Below are positions 49,776 through 57,738 of a stretch of DNA of 64,000 nucleotides, piece after piece. The position numbers were made by a program, and so were the translations under genes. Where the stretch lies: NCBI RefSeq assembly GCF_014646335.1, contig NZ_BMNG01000015.1, positions 186,001-250,000 of the forward strand, written 5' to 3'. The stretch's first letter is position 1. Every line of letters begins with the position of its first letter. The DNA comes from Streptomyces lasiicapitis. Its GTDB lineage: Bacteria > Actinomycetota > Actinomycetes > Streptomycetales > Streptomycetaceae. The notes below the pieces were generated by a model, which saw only the letters and a list, made by a program, of their open reading frames with translations, did no database searches and had not been told where the DNA came from.

Positions 49776-50219
49776 ATGTCCGTTCGCTACCAGCTGGTGA
49801 TCGACTGTGCCGATGCCGACCGACAGGCCCACTTCTGGGCTGCCGCACTGGGCTATGAACTCGCGCCGCCCCCATCCGGGTTCGCCACATGGGACGACTA
49901 CTACCGTGACCTGGGGCTGCCCGAAGAAGCGTTGACCGGCGGCGCGGACCGGATCAGCGACCCGCAGGGCGGTGGGCCGGCCATCTGGTTCCATGCGGTC
50001 CCGGACGCGAAGGCCGTGAAGAACCGGCTGCACATCGACATCCACGCCAGCGGCGACCGGACAGACCCGATCGAGACGCGGAAGAAGCGAGTGGACGCCG
50101 AAGCCGACCGCCTGGTGGGGTTGGGCGCCACCATCACCGTAGTCATGCACGAGGAAGGAATCGACCACTACGCGGTCGGAATGAAGGACCCCGAAGGGAA
50201 CGAGTTCGACATCAACTGA
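49776..50219 (+). CDS. VOC (glyoxalase-like) protein
   Basis: 147 aa from the ATG at 49776 (AAAGGA upstream). One VOC module: VRYQLVIDCADADRQAHFWAAALGYEL at the start, ISDPQGGGPAIWFHAVPDAKAVKNRLHIDIHASG in the middle, YAVGMKDPEGNEFDIN at the end. Same subgroup as 2235-2618. Substrate unknown. The long open frame upstream (to 49620) overlaps the repeat region and is not coding-like. Confidence 0.8.
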   Translation: MSVRYQLVIDCADADRQAHFWAAALGYELAPPPSGFATWDDYYRDLGLPEEALTGGADRISDPQGGGPAIWFHAVPDAKAVKNRLHIDIHASGDRTDPIETRKKRVDAEADRLVGLGATITVVMHEEGIDHYAVGMKDPEGNEFDIN

Positions 50220-50274
50220 CCGGCGTTCGGTGCCCACCAACTGTGCCGAGACACGCTAGTTGGATCCAGGGTGG

Positions 50275-50640
50275 TGTGCTGACCTGATGGTTCTGCCCGC
50301 TCCGCCGGCGGCGCCCAGCCGCACCCGGTGACGCTGGAGATCGACGTCGGTGACCTTCACCGTGATCAGTTCGCCCTCCTCGACAAGCTGATCGGGGGTC
50401 TCGACCGGCTCGTCAGTCACCTCCACGTCAGGTCCGGGACCCGAATGTGTTGATCTCCTGGCCGACCTCATACAGCTCGGATGGATGCTCCATCCGACGC
50501 ATCGACGCCTCGTGTCGGGGAATCCGACCGATCTCGGCCTTCTCCCCTTCCGTATCTACGAGTTGCCGTATCTACGAGTTGCACCAGGACGTCTGCTTCG
50601 TCGAACCCAGTGACCTTCACCGTTCTTACGGCCCCCCCGG
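50275..50640 (-). pseudogene. S1 RNA-binding-domain gene relic with a 16-base duplication
   Basis: Reading down the minus strand, VKVTGFDEADVLVQLVD is followed, after a frame change, by EIGRIPRHEASMRRMEHPSELYEVGQEI. After a stop comes GELITVKVTDVDLQRHRVRLG. These are pieces of S1 domains as found in ribosomal protein S1-like proteins (HPSEL...EVGQE, VKVTDVDLQRHRVRL). The frame change is caused by a perfect 16-base tandem duplication (50550-50565 and 50566-50581). Deleting one copy restores a continuous frame through EVGQEI. No start was found. The call of family is by eye. Confidence 0.55.
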
Positions 50641-50701
50641 CCGGAGCTGGCTGAGCAAAACTAGGTGCGGCCCGTCGCCGCGATGGTGTGAGATGCGGGA
50701 C

Positions 50702-51568
50702 ATGAAGATCGTTCTGAACGAGCCCGGCGTCGACGGGCTGACCGGGGCCGTGGACGCCCTCTGCGTATGGCAGGACGACAGCACGCCGCTGCAACTCCAT
50801 CCGGGAGACCTCGGCTGGGCCTGGGCGCTGGGCGCGGTGAGGCTGGCCGCGGCCGTCCGCACCTGGAGCGTGGACGGACGGATCATTGCCGTCGGCTACC
50901 TGGACGGCCCTGATGTGCTGCGTCTGACGACCGCGCCGGACCTGCGACAGGACGGTAATCTGGCGCGCCGGCTGCTGGCGGACCTCAACGATCCGGAGCG
51001 CGGGGTCCTGCCGCCCGGGAAGGTCGGCCTCGAAATCCCCAACGGCGCCCTGCTCCGCGAGGTCCTCTTGGAGGCGGGCTGGAATCTGGACGAGCCGTGG
51101 ACGCCGCTGCGCCACGACCTCTCCGAGCCGGTGAAGGACTCCGGCCTGCGGATCGAGGTAGCCGGTCCGGAGACGGCGGGGCTGCGGACCGCAGTGCACC
51201 GCTCGGCGTTCGGCAGCCCGAGGTTCACCGAGGAGGTCTGGCACGTCCTCGCGGCAGGGCCGGTCTACGCCGACGCCCGCTGCCTGATCGGCTACGACGA
51301 CCAGGACAACGCGGTGGCCGCGGCGACGGTCTGGTCGGCCGGGCCCGGCAAGCCCGGCTTGCTGGAGCCGGTGGGCGTGCACGCCGACCATCGCGGACGC
51401 GGCTACGGGACGGCGATCAGCGTCGCCGCTGCGGCGGCGCTGCGTGAACTGGGTGCATCAAGCGCACTCGTCAGCACCCCGAGCTCGAACGCCGCCGCCG
51501 TCGCCACCTACAGGGCGGCTGGATACGAGCCGTCGTCCGAACGGCTGGACGTCAGCCGAACCGCCTGA
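50702..51568 (+). CDS. GNAT-family acetyltransferase
   Basis: 288 aa from the ATG at 50702 (GGGA nearby; the ATG at 50693 is possible). The C-terminal GNAT domain has the acetyl-CoA loop VGVHADHRGRGYGTAISVAAAAALRELGA and the following NAAAVATYRAAGYEPSS. The N-terminal ~130 residues (LRLTTAPDLRQDGNLARRLLADLNDP) may be a second, degenerate GNAT module. Substrate unknown. Confidence 0.8.
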   Translation: MKIVLNEPGVDGLTGAVDALCVWQDDSTPLQLHPGDLGWAWALGAVRLAAAVRTWSVDGRIIAVGYLDGPDVLRLTTAPDLRQDGNLARRLLADLNDPERGVLPPGKVGLEIPNGALLREVLLEAGWNLDEPWTPLRHDLSEPVKDSGLRIEVAGPETAGLRTAVHRSAFGSPRFTEEVWHVLAAGPVYADARCLIGYDDQDNAVAAATVWSAGPGKPGLLEPVGVHADHRGRGYGTAISVAAAAALRELGASSALVSTPSSNAAAVATYRAAGYEPSSERLDVSRTA

Positions 51569-51933
51569 AAATGATCAGGTGGCGGTATCGGACAGGCCGC
51601 GTCGCTGGCCCTGGCTGGAGCCGAACGCCCTTTTGCGGCGTCCCGTGGCGTAGCCGCGCACTCATGCGGCGCGTAGCAGCACCTCGGTGTTGCCGTGGCG
51701 GTGTGGGGGCAGTCCGTTGCGGGCGGTCTCAGCCGCACTGCCGCAGACCCATCTGCGGATGCCCGGCAGGCAGGCGCAGATCGCCACTTGGCTGACCGGA
51801 GAGGCGTGGGGCTCGGCGCTAATCCTTCCTCCCGGACCCTTCAAATCCCGCCCGCCGACTGCCGTCGCCGATTCGCGTGACGCGAGAACTCTCGTGGCGC
51901 GAGCAAAGGAGCGAGGCCCAAGCCCGAGGCCGC
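51569..51933. other. Gap between convergent GNAT and TetR genes
   Basis: 365 bases without a supported gene. The minus-strand frame 51662-51840 has a modest protein-like stretch (CACLPGIRRWVCGSAAETARNGLPPHRHGNTEVLL) that may be the tail of a lost gene, but nothing firm. Confidence 0.3.
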
Positions 51934-52515
51934 TCACCGGTCGGAGCTGGAGCTGTTGTCGCCGGGCGGCCGCCTGAGAATGGCCCCCGCATGGGCAATG
52001 ACCTCGGCACGAGTGCGACCCGGATGGTCGGCCGCGAGGAAGTGGCTGCCGATGGCCGCGCAGATGGCGAGCAGGCTGCGGGCCTCGACCTCGTCGGGGT
52101 CGGAGCAGAACGTGCCGATCGCGTCGCGCAGCAACTGCATGCGCCGGTTGTCCACGCGCCGCAGGCGTTCGGCGACGGCCTCGTCGCGGCGGGCCCAGTC
52201 GCGGACGGCCAGGTCGATGGGGATCAGGTGGTCCAGGGAGAGGGTGAACTGCCGGGCCAGCTCGTCGAGGTCCCGCGCGTCGCTGCCCTCCTGCTCGAGC
52301 CGTTCGAGGACGTCGTCGATGCTCTCGCGCTCCCAGGCGTCCAGCATCTCGGTCAGCAGCGCGCCACGGTCGGCGAAGTACCCGTAGAACCCCCCCTTGG
52401 TCACGCCGAGCGCCTTCGCCAGCGCCTCGACCCGTACCGCCTCCACACCTCCCTCGGCCAGTGCCCGCAGCCCTGCCTCGACCCACTTCTCACGCGGTGT
52501 ACGCAACGCACCCAT
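51934..52515 (-). CDS. TetR-family repressor
   Basis: 193 aa from the ATG at 52515. Helix-turn-helix in the first ~55 residues (REKWVEAGLRALAEGGVEAVRVEALAKALGVTKGGFYGYFADRGALLTEMLDAWE). Divergent from the DUF2867 gene with two matching operator-like sites between them, so it likely represses that operon and itself. Confidence 0.82.
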   Translation of the reverse strand: MGALRTPREKWVEAGLRALAEGGVEAVRVEALAKALGVTKGGFYGYFADRGALLTEMLDAWERESIDDVLERLEQEGSDARDLDELARQFTLSLDHLIPIDLAVRDWARRDEAVAERLRRVDNRRMQLLRDAIGTFCSDPDEVEARSLLAICAAIGSHFLAADHPGRTRAEVIAHAGAILRRPPGDNSSSSDR

Positions 52516-52542
52516 CGGGTGACCGACCTCACTTCGCCGTCC

Positions 52543-52598
52543 GGTTGTACGGGTACGTATAACCGTTCTATCTTCAGGTTGTACGGAAGCGTATAATG
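52543..52598. promoter_or_regulatory. Two TetR operator-like sites, one over a TATAAT box
   Basis: Sites at 52543-52564 and 52577-52598 share GGTTGTACGG and CGTATAA; each is a near-palindrome (GGTTGTACG against CGTATAACC). The second contains a perfect TATAAT (52592-52597), the likely -10 box of the rightward operon, so binding would block RNA polymerase. Confidence 0.65.
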
Positions 52599-52665
52599 CT
52601 AGAGGGGACAGTGTCATGTCATTCCGTTTCGGCACCCTCCACTGCCCGGGCCAGGGGAGGCTGTG

Positions 52666-53262
52666 ATGTCGATGAGGCTCCCTGAGATCGAGCACACCGC
52701 CCGCCCGTGGCGGATCCACGAGATCGCGTCCGACTTCCGGCTCGAGGACGTGTGGTCCTACCGCACTCCCGGCGCCGGTCCTGACGACTTCCCCGCCATG
52801 CTCGCCGCGCTGCGCGCCGCAGGCGGGCTCAACGTGAATCCGCCGGTGGTCCGGTTCCTGTTCGCCGTGCGCTGGCGGCTCGGTGCACTGTTCGGCTGGG
52901 ACAAGCCGAGGCAGGGCCTCGCGGGCCGGGTCGGGACGCTGTGCGACCGGCTGCCCGACGACCTGCGCCAGGACGCGGCCGGCGATCCGGTGCCGAACAC
53001 CCCGTTCACGATGGTGTACGAGCTGCGCGACGAGTGCGCCATCGAGCTGGCCAACAAGACCGCCCACGACATCTGCCACCTGGGCTGGGTGGCGAAGGAC
53101 GACGGCGAGTACGAACTGCGGATGGCGGCCCTGGTCAAGCCCAACGGCCCGTTCGGACGGCTCTACATGGCCGCGATCAAGCCGGTCCGGTACCTCGTCG
53201 TCTACCCGGCGCTGACCCGCAAATGGGAACGCGCATGGCGGAACCGGCACATGTACTCATGA
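52666..53262 (+). CDS. DUF2867 domain protein
   Basis: 198 aa from the ATG at 52666 (GGGGAGG five bases before; GTG 52663 also possible). A single DUF2867 domain: RPWRIHEIASDFRLEDVWSYRTPGAGPDDFPAMLAAL, then TMVYELRDECAIELANKTAHDICHLGWV, ending YMAAIKPVRYLVVYPALTRKWERAW. Function of the domain is unknown; related proteins occur with oxidoreductases. Under a TetR-type repressor with the next gene. Confidence 0.75.
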   Translation: MSMRLPEIEHTARPWRIHEIASDFRLEDVWSYRTPGAGPDDFPAMLAALRAAGGLNVNPPVVRFLFAVRWRLGALFGWDKPRQGLAGRVGTLCDRLPDDLRQDAAGDPVPNTPFTMVYELRDECAIELANKTAHDICHLGWVAKDDGEYELRMAALVKPNGPFGRLYMAAIKPVRYLVVYPALTRKWERAWRNRHMYS

Positions 53263-53285
53263 CGGACTCATGACGGACTCATGAC
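53257..53285 (+). repeat. 11-base tandem repeat joining two genes
   Basis: ACTCATGACGG occurs at 53257 and 53268, with a part copy from 53279. The first copy holds the DUF2867 stop (TGA), and each copy offers an ATG. Only the third ATG is in frame with the next gene. Confidence 0.75.
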
Positions 53286-53307
53286 GAAGAACGAAGGGGG
53301 AATTCGG

Positions 53308-53709
53308 ATGATCAAGTGGGCAGGTCGGCTCATCGTGTTCTTCGGAGCCGCGCACACGCTCCTCGCCCTGACGATGGAGGGCGCCGCACGCCACGCAGGC
53401 GCGTGGTTCAGCGGGGAGTTGTGGGGGGACGACCTCGGCAGCATGAGCGACGACAGCAGCGCGTACTGGCTGAGTCTGGCGAGCTTCGGCATCCCACTGA
53501 CCATGGTCGGCCTTACGGTGCTGTGGCTGGACCGCCGGGGCATCGTGCCGCCGCCGTTCATCGCGTGGACGCTGGCGATCTGGACCGTGGTCGGCGCCGC
53601 GGTCCTGCTGTTCACGCCCTGGCCGATCATGCTGCTCGCGAGCGTCCTGCTGCTGGTCGGCGCCCGCCGCGCCAACCACCGCGAGAAGTCAGCCGAGATC
53701 GGCCGCTGA
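53308..53709 (+). CDS. DUF6463-like four-helix membrane protein
   Basis: 133 aa from the ATG at 53308 (GAAGGGGG about 10 bases upstream); an in-frame ATG at 53281 would add nine residues. Four hydrophobic segments at about 5-22, 55-75, 85-103 and 105-122. Matches the DUF6463 pattern (MIKWAGRLIVFFGAAHTLLA). Likely co-transcribed with the DUF2867 gene. Its last 21 bases overlap the convergent LysR gene. Confidence 0.65.
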   Translation: MIKWAGRLIVFFGAAHTLLALTMEGAARHAGAWFSGELWGDDLGSMSDDSSAYWLSLASFGIPLTMVGLTVLWLDRRGIVPPPFIAWTLAIWTVVGAAVLLFTPWPIMLLASVLLLVGARRANHREKSAEIGR

Positions 53710-54684
53710 CTCCGGGCAGGCGCCGGAAGGCTGGGCCGCGTGCGGGTGGCGGGTGCGCCACCGGGCGTACGCGGGACTCTCAGCGCAGGTCGCCAGATAG
53801 CCGGTGCCGACATCGCGCAGGATCGCCTCGCCGTGCGAGGCGAGCGGTCCGTCGCGGTGCCAGGCAAGAACGTGCCGGTACCACAGGGGGTTTCCGGTCA
53901 GCGGGCGGACCGCGGTGCCGGGGACTTCGATGTACGTGGCCTGACAGAGGCTGACGGCCAGTCCCGCCCGGATCAGCTCGACCAGCTGCCTGCCCTCGGC
54001 CTCGTACGGAGTGTGGGGCCGACGGTCCGTCAGGGCCGCGACCGATGACCAGTATTCGCCGGTGCGGTCGTGGTCGGGGCGGGGCAAGGCCCAATCCTCG
54101 TCGGCGAGTTGGGCCAGGCTCACCTCCTCCCGCGCCGCGAGGGGGTGCCCGGCGGGCAGCAGCGCGAAGACCGGCTCGGTGACCAGTGGGGCGAGCACCA
54201 CTCCCTCGCGCGGGGGCAGCCGCTGGTCGGGGTGGTCGCCGAGGACGGCCGCCTCCAGCCGGCCCGCGGCCACGTCGTCCAGGAGCGGCGCGGGCGAGTA
54301 CTGGCAGCGTGAGGTCACCTCGGCGCCGGGGAGCGCCTGACGGACCGCCAGCACGAGCCCGCCCAGAAGCGGGGCGCCCACCGAGCCCAGCCGGACGCGG
54401 TCCGCGGCCGTGGCGCGGCGGGCCGCTCGCGCGGTGTCGGCAAGGAGCGCGTCGATGCCGGGGAGGATCGCGCGGGCGCGCTGGACCACCAGGTCGCCGA
54501 AGGGTGTGGGCGCCGCCCCCGCCTTCCCGCGGTCGAAGAGCGCCCCGCCCAACATCGCCTCGATGCGCCGTAGTTGGGCACTAAGCCCCGGCTGGGTCAT
54601 GCCGAGACCGGCGGCGGCGCGGGTGAGGCTGCCTGCCTCGGCGATCGCGTACACCACGCGCAGATGCCGTATCTCCAGATCCAT
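53689..54684 (-). CDS. LysR-family transcriptional regulator
   Basis: 331 aa from the ATG at 54684 (MDLEIRHLRVVYAIAEAGSLTRAAAGLGMTQPGLSAQLRRIEAMLGGALFDRGKAGAAPTPFG is the winged helix). The effector domain runs from about residue 90. Divergent from the secreted metalloprotease gene. The ORF is open 25 codons further upstream, but the MDLEIR start is the family start. Confidence 0.83.
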   Translation of the reverse strand: MDLEIRHLRVVYAIAEAGSLTRAAAGLGMTQPGLSAQLRRIEAMLGGALFDRGKAGAAPTPFGDLVVQRARAILPGIDALLADTARAARRATAADRVRLGSVGAPLLGGLVLAVRQALPGAEVTSRCQYSPAPLLDDVAAGRLEAAVLGDHPDQRLPPREGVVLAPLVTEPVFALLPAGHPLAAREEVSLAQLADEDWALPRPDHDRTGEYWSSVAALTDRRPHTPYEAEGRQLVELIRAGLAVSLCQATYIEVPGTAVRPLTGNPLWYRHVLAWHRDGPLASHGEAILRDVGTGYLATCAESPAYARWRTRHPHAAQPSGACPESAADLG

Positions 54685-54827
54685 GGCATCTCCCGATCCG
54701 CTCCCGATCCGCCGCCGTGCGGCAGCCCGCAGCCCGCAGCCACAGTCCGCCGCGTTCATCCATCCATGGCGCGGATGTTATGGATCGACGACAGCTTTCG
54801 GACAGGGGCAGGCCTCCCTCAGAGTTA

Positions 54828-54841
54828 TGTGAAATGTCACA
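54828..54841. promoter_or_regulatory. TGTGAAATGTCACA palindrome before the metalloprotease
   Basis: TGTGA-N4-TCACA, about 30 bases before the protease start. Resembles a CRP/FNR-type site, but the standard spacer is six. Could also be the site of the divergent LysR protein, although no T-N11-A is evident. Confidence 0.4.
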
Positions 54842-54869
54842 CGCCACAAGTGCGGAGGTTCATGAGGCC

Positions 54870-56141
54870 ATGAGGCAGCAGATGAGTCAGTCCAAGATGC
54901 AGCCCACGAGGCAGCCCCCTTCCCTGACCCCGGCGCACCGGGCGATCCTCGCCGCCCTTGTCGCCACCCTGCTCCTGACGCTCCTCGGCACCCCGCCCGC
55001 CCGCGCGGCCGCGACGGCGGCGGACCCCGCGACGGCAACGGACTCCGCGGCCACATCCGACCCCGCGTCGGTATGCGCCCTGCGCGGCACGACCGGCTGG
55101 ACCGACGAGGGCCACAACACCGACCGCACCGTCTTCCAGCGCCCCAAGGGGACGAAGAAGGTCGGCATGATCTTCGTGGACTTCCCCGACGCGCCCGCCA
55201 CCGAGACCCCCGCCACCAGTTCCGCGCAGATCACACCCGGCGCCGACTGGCTGTGGAACGCCTCGTACGGCAAGACCTGGCTGGACATCAGGCAGCACCG
55301 GCGCTGGGTGCGGATGCCGCACAAGTCGACGGACTACGGCTTCGAGCGCGGCCTCACCCACGAGACGCACGAGGCGTACATCAAGGACGCCGTGGCCGCG
55401 GCCGACCGGGACGTGGATTTCTCCGGTTACGACATGGTGTACGTCGTGGCGACGAAGAACGCGCCCGCGATCTCCTTCACGCCCACGTACGTCTACGAAC
55501 CCGGCACCGCGGGCGTCGTCGCCGACGGCAGGCGGATCAAGTGGTCGGTGACGTTCGGTCAGGACATGTGGCACTGGGGGCCGAAGCTGGTGGCCCACGA
55601 GACCGCCCACACCTTCGGCCTGCCCGACCTCTACGGCTTCGACGGCACCGACGCCCACCGCCACGTCGGCGGCTGGGACGTGATGGGCCTGATCGGGGGC
55701 GCGGGACCGCAGTACTTCGCCTGGCACTCCTGGAAGTTGGGCTGGACCACCGACAAGCAGGTGCGCTGCCGGGCCTCGGCGGGCAGCGACACGGTGCGCC
55801 TCACCGCCGTCGAGTACGGCGGCGGAACCAAGGTGGCCGTCGTACGCACCGGTCCCACCACCGCGTACGTCGTCGAGTCGAGGCGGCAGGTCCAGGCGGA
55901 CACGGGCCTCTGCGCGACCGGCGCGCTGGTGTACAAGGTCGACTCGTCCGTCCAGACCGGTGACGGCCCGATCCGGGTCATGGACGCCGAGCCCGCCGTC
56001 ACCCCCGCCAAGGGCTGCCGCCCGCTGGACGACGCCCCCTACCGGGCCGGTGAGTCCTTCACCGACGCCGCCGCGGGCGTGAGGATCGAGGTCCTGAGTG
56101 CCGACGGCTCCGGCGATACGGTCCGCGTCACGAAGTCGTAA
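54870..56141 (+). CDS. Secreted M6-like zinc metalloprotease
   Basis: 423 aa from the ATG at 54870 (GAGG upstream). Signal peptide with hydrophobic core AILAALVATLLLTLLG and cleavage near ARA-A46. Zinc site HETAH (243-247) followed by TFGLPDLYGFDG; GGWDVMGLIGG is the Met-turn region. The fold matches immune-inhibitor-A/M6-like proteases, but the protein is half the size of InhA and lacks the C-terminal domains. Likely secreted and digestive. Divergent LysR regulator is the probable controller. Confidence 0.78.
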   Translation: MRQQMSQSKMQPTRQPPSLTPAHRAILAALVATLLLTLLGTPPARAAATAADPATATDSAATSDPASVCALRGTTGWTDEGHNTDRTVFQRPKGTKKVGMIFVDFPDAPATETPATSSAQITPGADWLWNASYGKTWLDIRQHRRWVRMPHKSTDYGFERGLTHETHEAYIKDAVAAADRDVDFSGYDMVYVVATKNAPAISFTPTYVYEPGTAGVVADGRRIKWSVTFGQDMWHWGPKLVAHETAHTFGLPDLYGFDGTDAHRHVGGWDVMGLIGGAGPQYFAWHSWKLGWTTDKQVRCRASAGSDTVRLTAVEYGGGTKVAVVRTGPTTAYVVESRRQVQADTGLCATGALVYKVDSSVQTGDGPIRVMDAEPAVTPAKGCRPLDDAPYRAGESFTDAAAGVRIEVLSADGSGDTVRVTKS

Positions 56142-56172
56142 TCGCAGTTGATCCACCTGGCCAACAGTGCGG

Positions 56173-56793
56173 TCAGGGCTGGTCGGACTGGCCGGACTGG
56201 TCCAAGGCGCGTTCGATCGCGCGGCGGGCCCGGCCCGCGGCCGCCCGGTCGTGCTGGAGCTGCATGGCCGCGTTCAGGGCGAGGCCGGCGGCGACGATCT
56301 CGAACAGCGCCTGGTCGATGTCGAATTGGGCGGGCAGCTCGCCGTTCTCCACCGCTGCGCTCAGGTCCGCGCGCAGTTGTTCCCGCCAGCGCGTCCACAC
56401 CTCGGCCACCGCGTCGCGGACCCGGCCGGGGCGGCCGTCGTACTCGGTGAGCGCCGCGGTCATCAGGCAACCGCCGGGCAGCAGTGGCGCTTCCAGGTAG
56501 CCCACGGAGTTGGTGCACACCGCGCGCAGCCGCCGCAGACCCGGCGGCTCGGCCAGCGCGGGCTCGACCACGCGGTGCCAGAAGTCCACGAACGCCTTGT
56601 CCAGCGTGGAGATCTGCAGCGTCTCCTTGGTGCCGAAGTGCTTGTGCACCCCGGACTTGCTCATCTCCAGCTCCTCGGCGAGCCGGCCGATGGTGATGCC
56701 GTCAAGGCCCTCCTCGGAGGCGATCTCGGCGGCACGGCCGAGGATCCGGCCCCTGGTGGCCTGTGCTTCGGCCGCTGAGCGTCGTGGTGACAT
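56173..56793 (-). CDS. TetR-family repressor
   Basis: 206 aa. Helix-turn-helix GRILGRAAEIASEEGLDGITIGRLAEELEMSKSGVHKHFGTKETLQISTLDKAF. The C-terminal domain is of the TetR_C_16-like group (GGCLMTAALTEYDGRPGRVRDAVAEVW). Divergent from the MBL gene across a 19-base perfect inverted repeat, which is the likely operator. Confidence 0.82.
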   Translation of the reverse strand: MSPRRSAAEAQATRGRILGRAAEIASEEGLDGITIGRLAEELEMSKSGVHKHFGTKETLQISTLDKAFVDFWHRVVEPALAEPPGLRRLRAVCTNSVGYLEAPLLPGGCLMTAALTEYDGRPGRVRDAVAEVWTRWREQLRADLSAAVENGELPAQFDIDQALFEIVAAGLALNAAMQLQHDRAAAGRARRAIERALDQSGQSDQP

Positions 56794-56803
56794 GCGACGA
56801 GGA

Positions 56804-56849
56804 TAGCGTACGGGCGTTCGCTATTGATTTAGCGAACGCCCGTACGCTA
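56804..56849. promoter_or_regulatory. Perfect 19-base inverted repeat with promoter inside
   Basis: TAGCGTACGGGCGTTCGCT (56804-56822) is matched base for base by its reverse complement at 56831-56849, with an 8-base A/T-rich spacer. TTGATT (56824-56829) and TAACGT (56848-56853), 18 apart, could be the -35/-10 of the MBL gene. A TetR dimer pair or a cruciform could form here. Confidence 0.7.
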
Positions 56850-56889
56850 ACGTCCGCGGCAACCGACCACCGGGACGAAGGAGTGCGAG

Positions 56890-57672
56890 ATGCGGGTGCG
56901 ACGACTGGGCTGGGCCGGACTGGAGATCGAGGCGGGAGGCGAGCGGCTGGTGATCGACTACGTACAAGACCTCTCACCGCTGTTCACGGGGTGGAAGCCC
57001 GGCGAAGGGCTCGTGGCGCCGAGCGGGAAGGCCACCGCCGCACTGGTCACCCACCTGCACCGGGACCACACCGACGCGTCCGCGCTCGCGGACGCGCTGA
57101 CGCCGGGGGTCCCGGTGCTGCGACCGGCGCCCGGTCACGGTGACGACGTGGACAACGTGACGACGCTGCCGGCCGAGCGCGAGATCGCCCTCCACCGGCT
57201 GGCCGCCGAGGTCGTGGACGCCTGGTCCACCCGCGAGGTCGGGCCGTTCCGCGTCACCGCGGTCCCCGCCGTCGACGGCCTCGGCGACCCGCAGTTGAAC
57301 TGGGTGGTGCAGGCCGACGGGCAGCGGGTCTTCCACGGCGGCGACACGATGTTCCACGGCTACTGGTGGCTCGTCGCGCGCCGCTTCAGCCCGTTCGACG
57401 CGGTGTTCCTGCCCGCCAACGGCGCGGTGGTCGACGCGCCGCACCTGCAGCCGCCGAGCCCGCTGCCCGCCGCGATGGACCCGAGGCAGTCCGCCGCGGC
57501 CGCGGAGATCCTCAACGCCCGCTACGCGGTGCCGATGCACTACGACACGGAGCAGCCGGACAAGATCCCGGGCTACGTCGAGGTCTCCGACCCGGAGAAG
57601 GAGTTCCGCACGCACGCCGGACGGCGCGCACATGTGCTGGCCGTCGGGGAGTGGCTGGACCTGGCCACATGA
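56890..57672 (+). CDS. MBL-fold metallo-hydrolase (UlaG-like)
   Basis: 260 aa. MRVRRLGWAGLEIEAGGERLVIDYVQDLSPLF start; metal motif HLHRDHTDA (HxHxDH); later FHGGDTMFHG and VPMHYDTEQPDKIPGY with further ligands. The layout fits the UlaG/beta-lactamase-like L group. Substrate unknown. Repression by the divergent TetR protein is likely. Confidence 0.8.
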   Translation: MRVRRLGWAGLEIEAGGERLVIDYVQDLSPLFTGWKPGEGLVAPSGKATAALVTHLHRDHTDASALADALTPGVPVLRPAPGHGDDVDNVTTLPAEREIALHRLAAEVVDAWSTREVGPFRVTAVPAVDGLGDPQLNWVVQADGQRVFHGGDTMFHGYWWLVARRFSPFDAVFLPANGAVVDAPHLQPPSPLPAAMDPRQSAAAAEILNARYAVPMHYDTEQPDKIPGYVEVSDPEKEFRTHAGRRAHVLAVGEWLDLAT

Positions 57673-57738
57673 CCGGAAATCCGGCTCGTTCGTGGGGTGC
57701 GCCGACGAGCTTGCCCGGGTCCCGGTCGGGCGGGTGGA

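Noticed and set aside
54828..54841. True CRP binding site
   Set aside because: The half sites are right but the spacer is four, not six; kept only as a palindrome.
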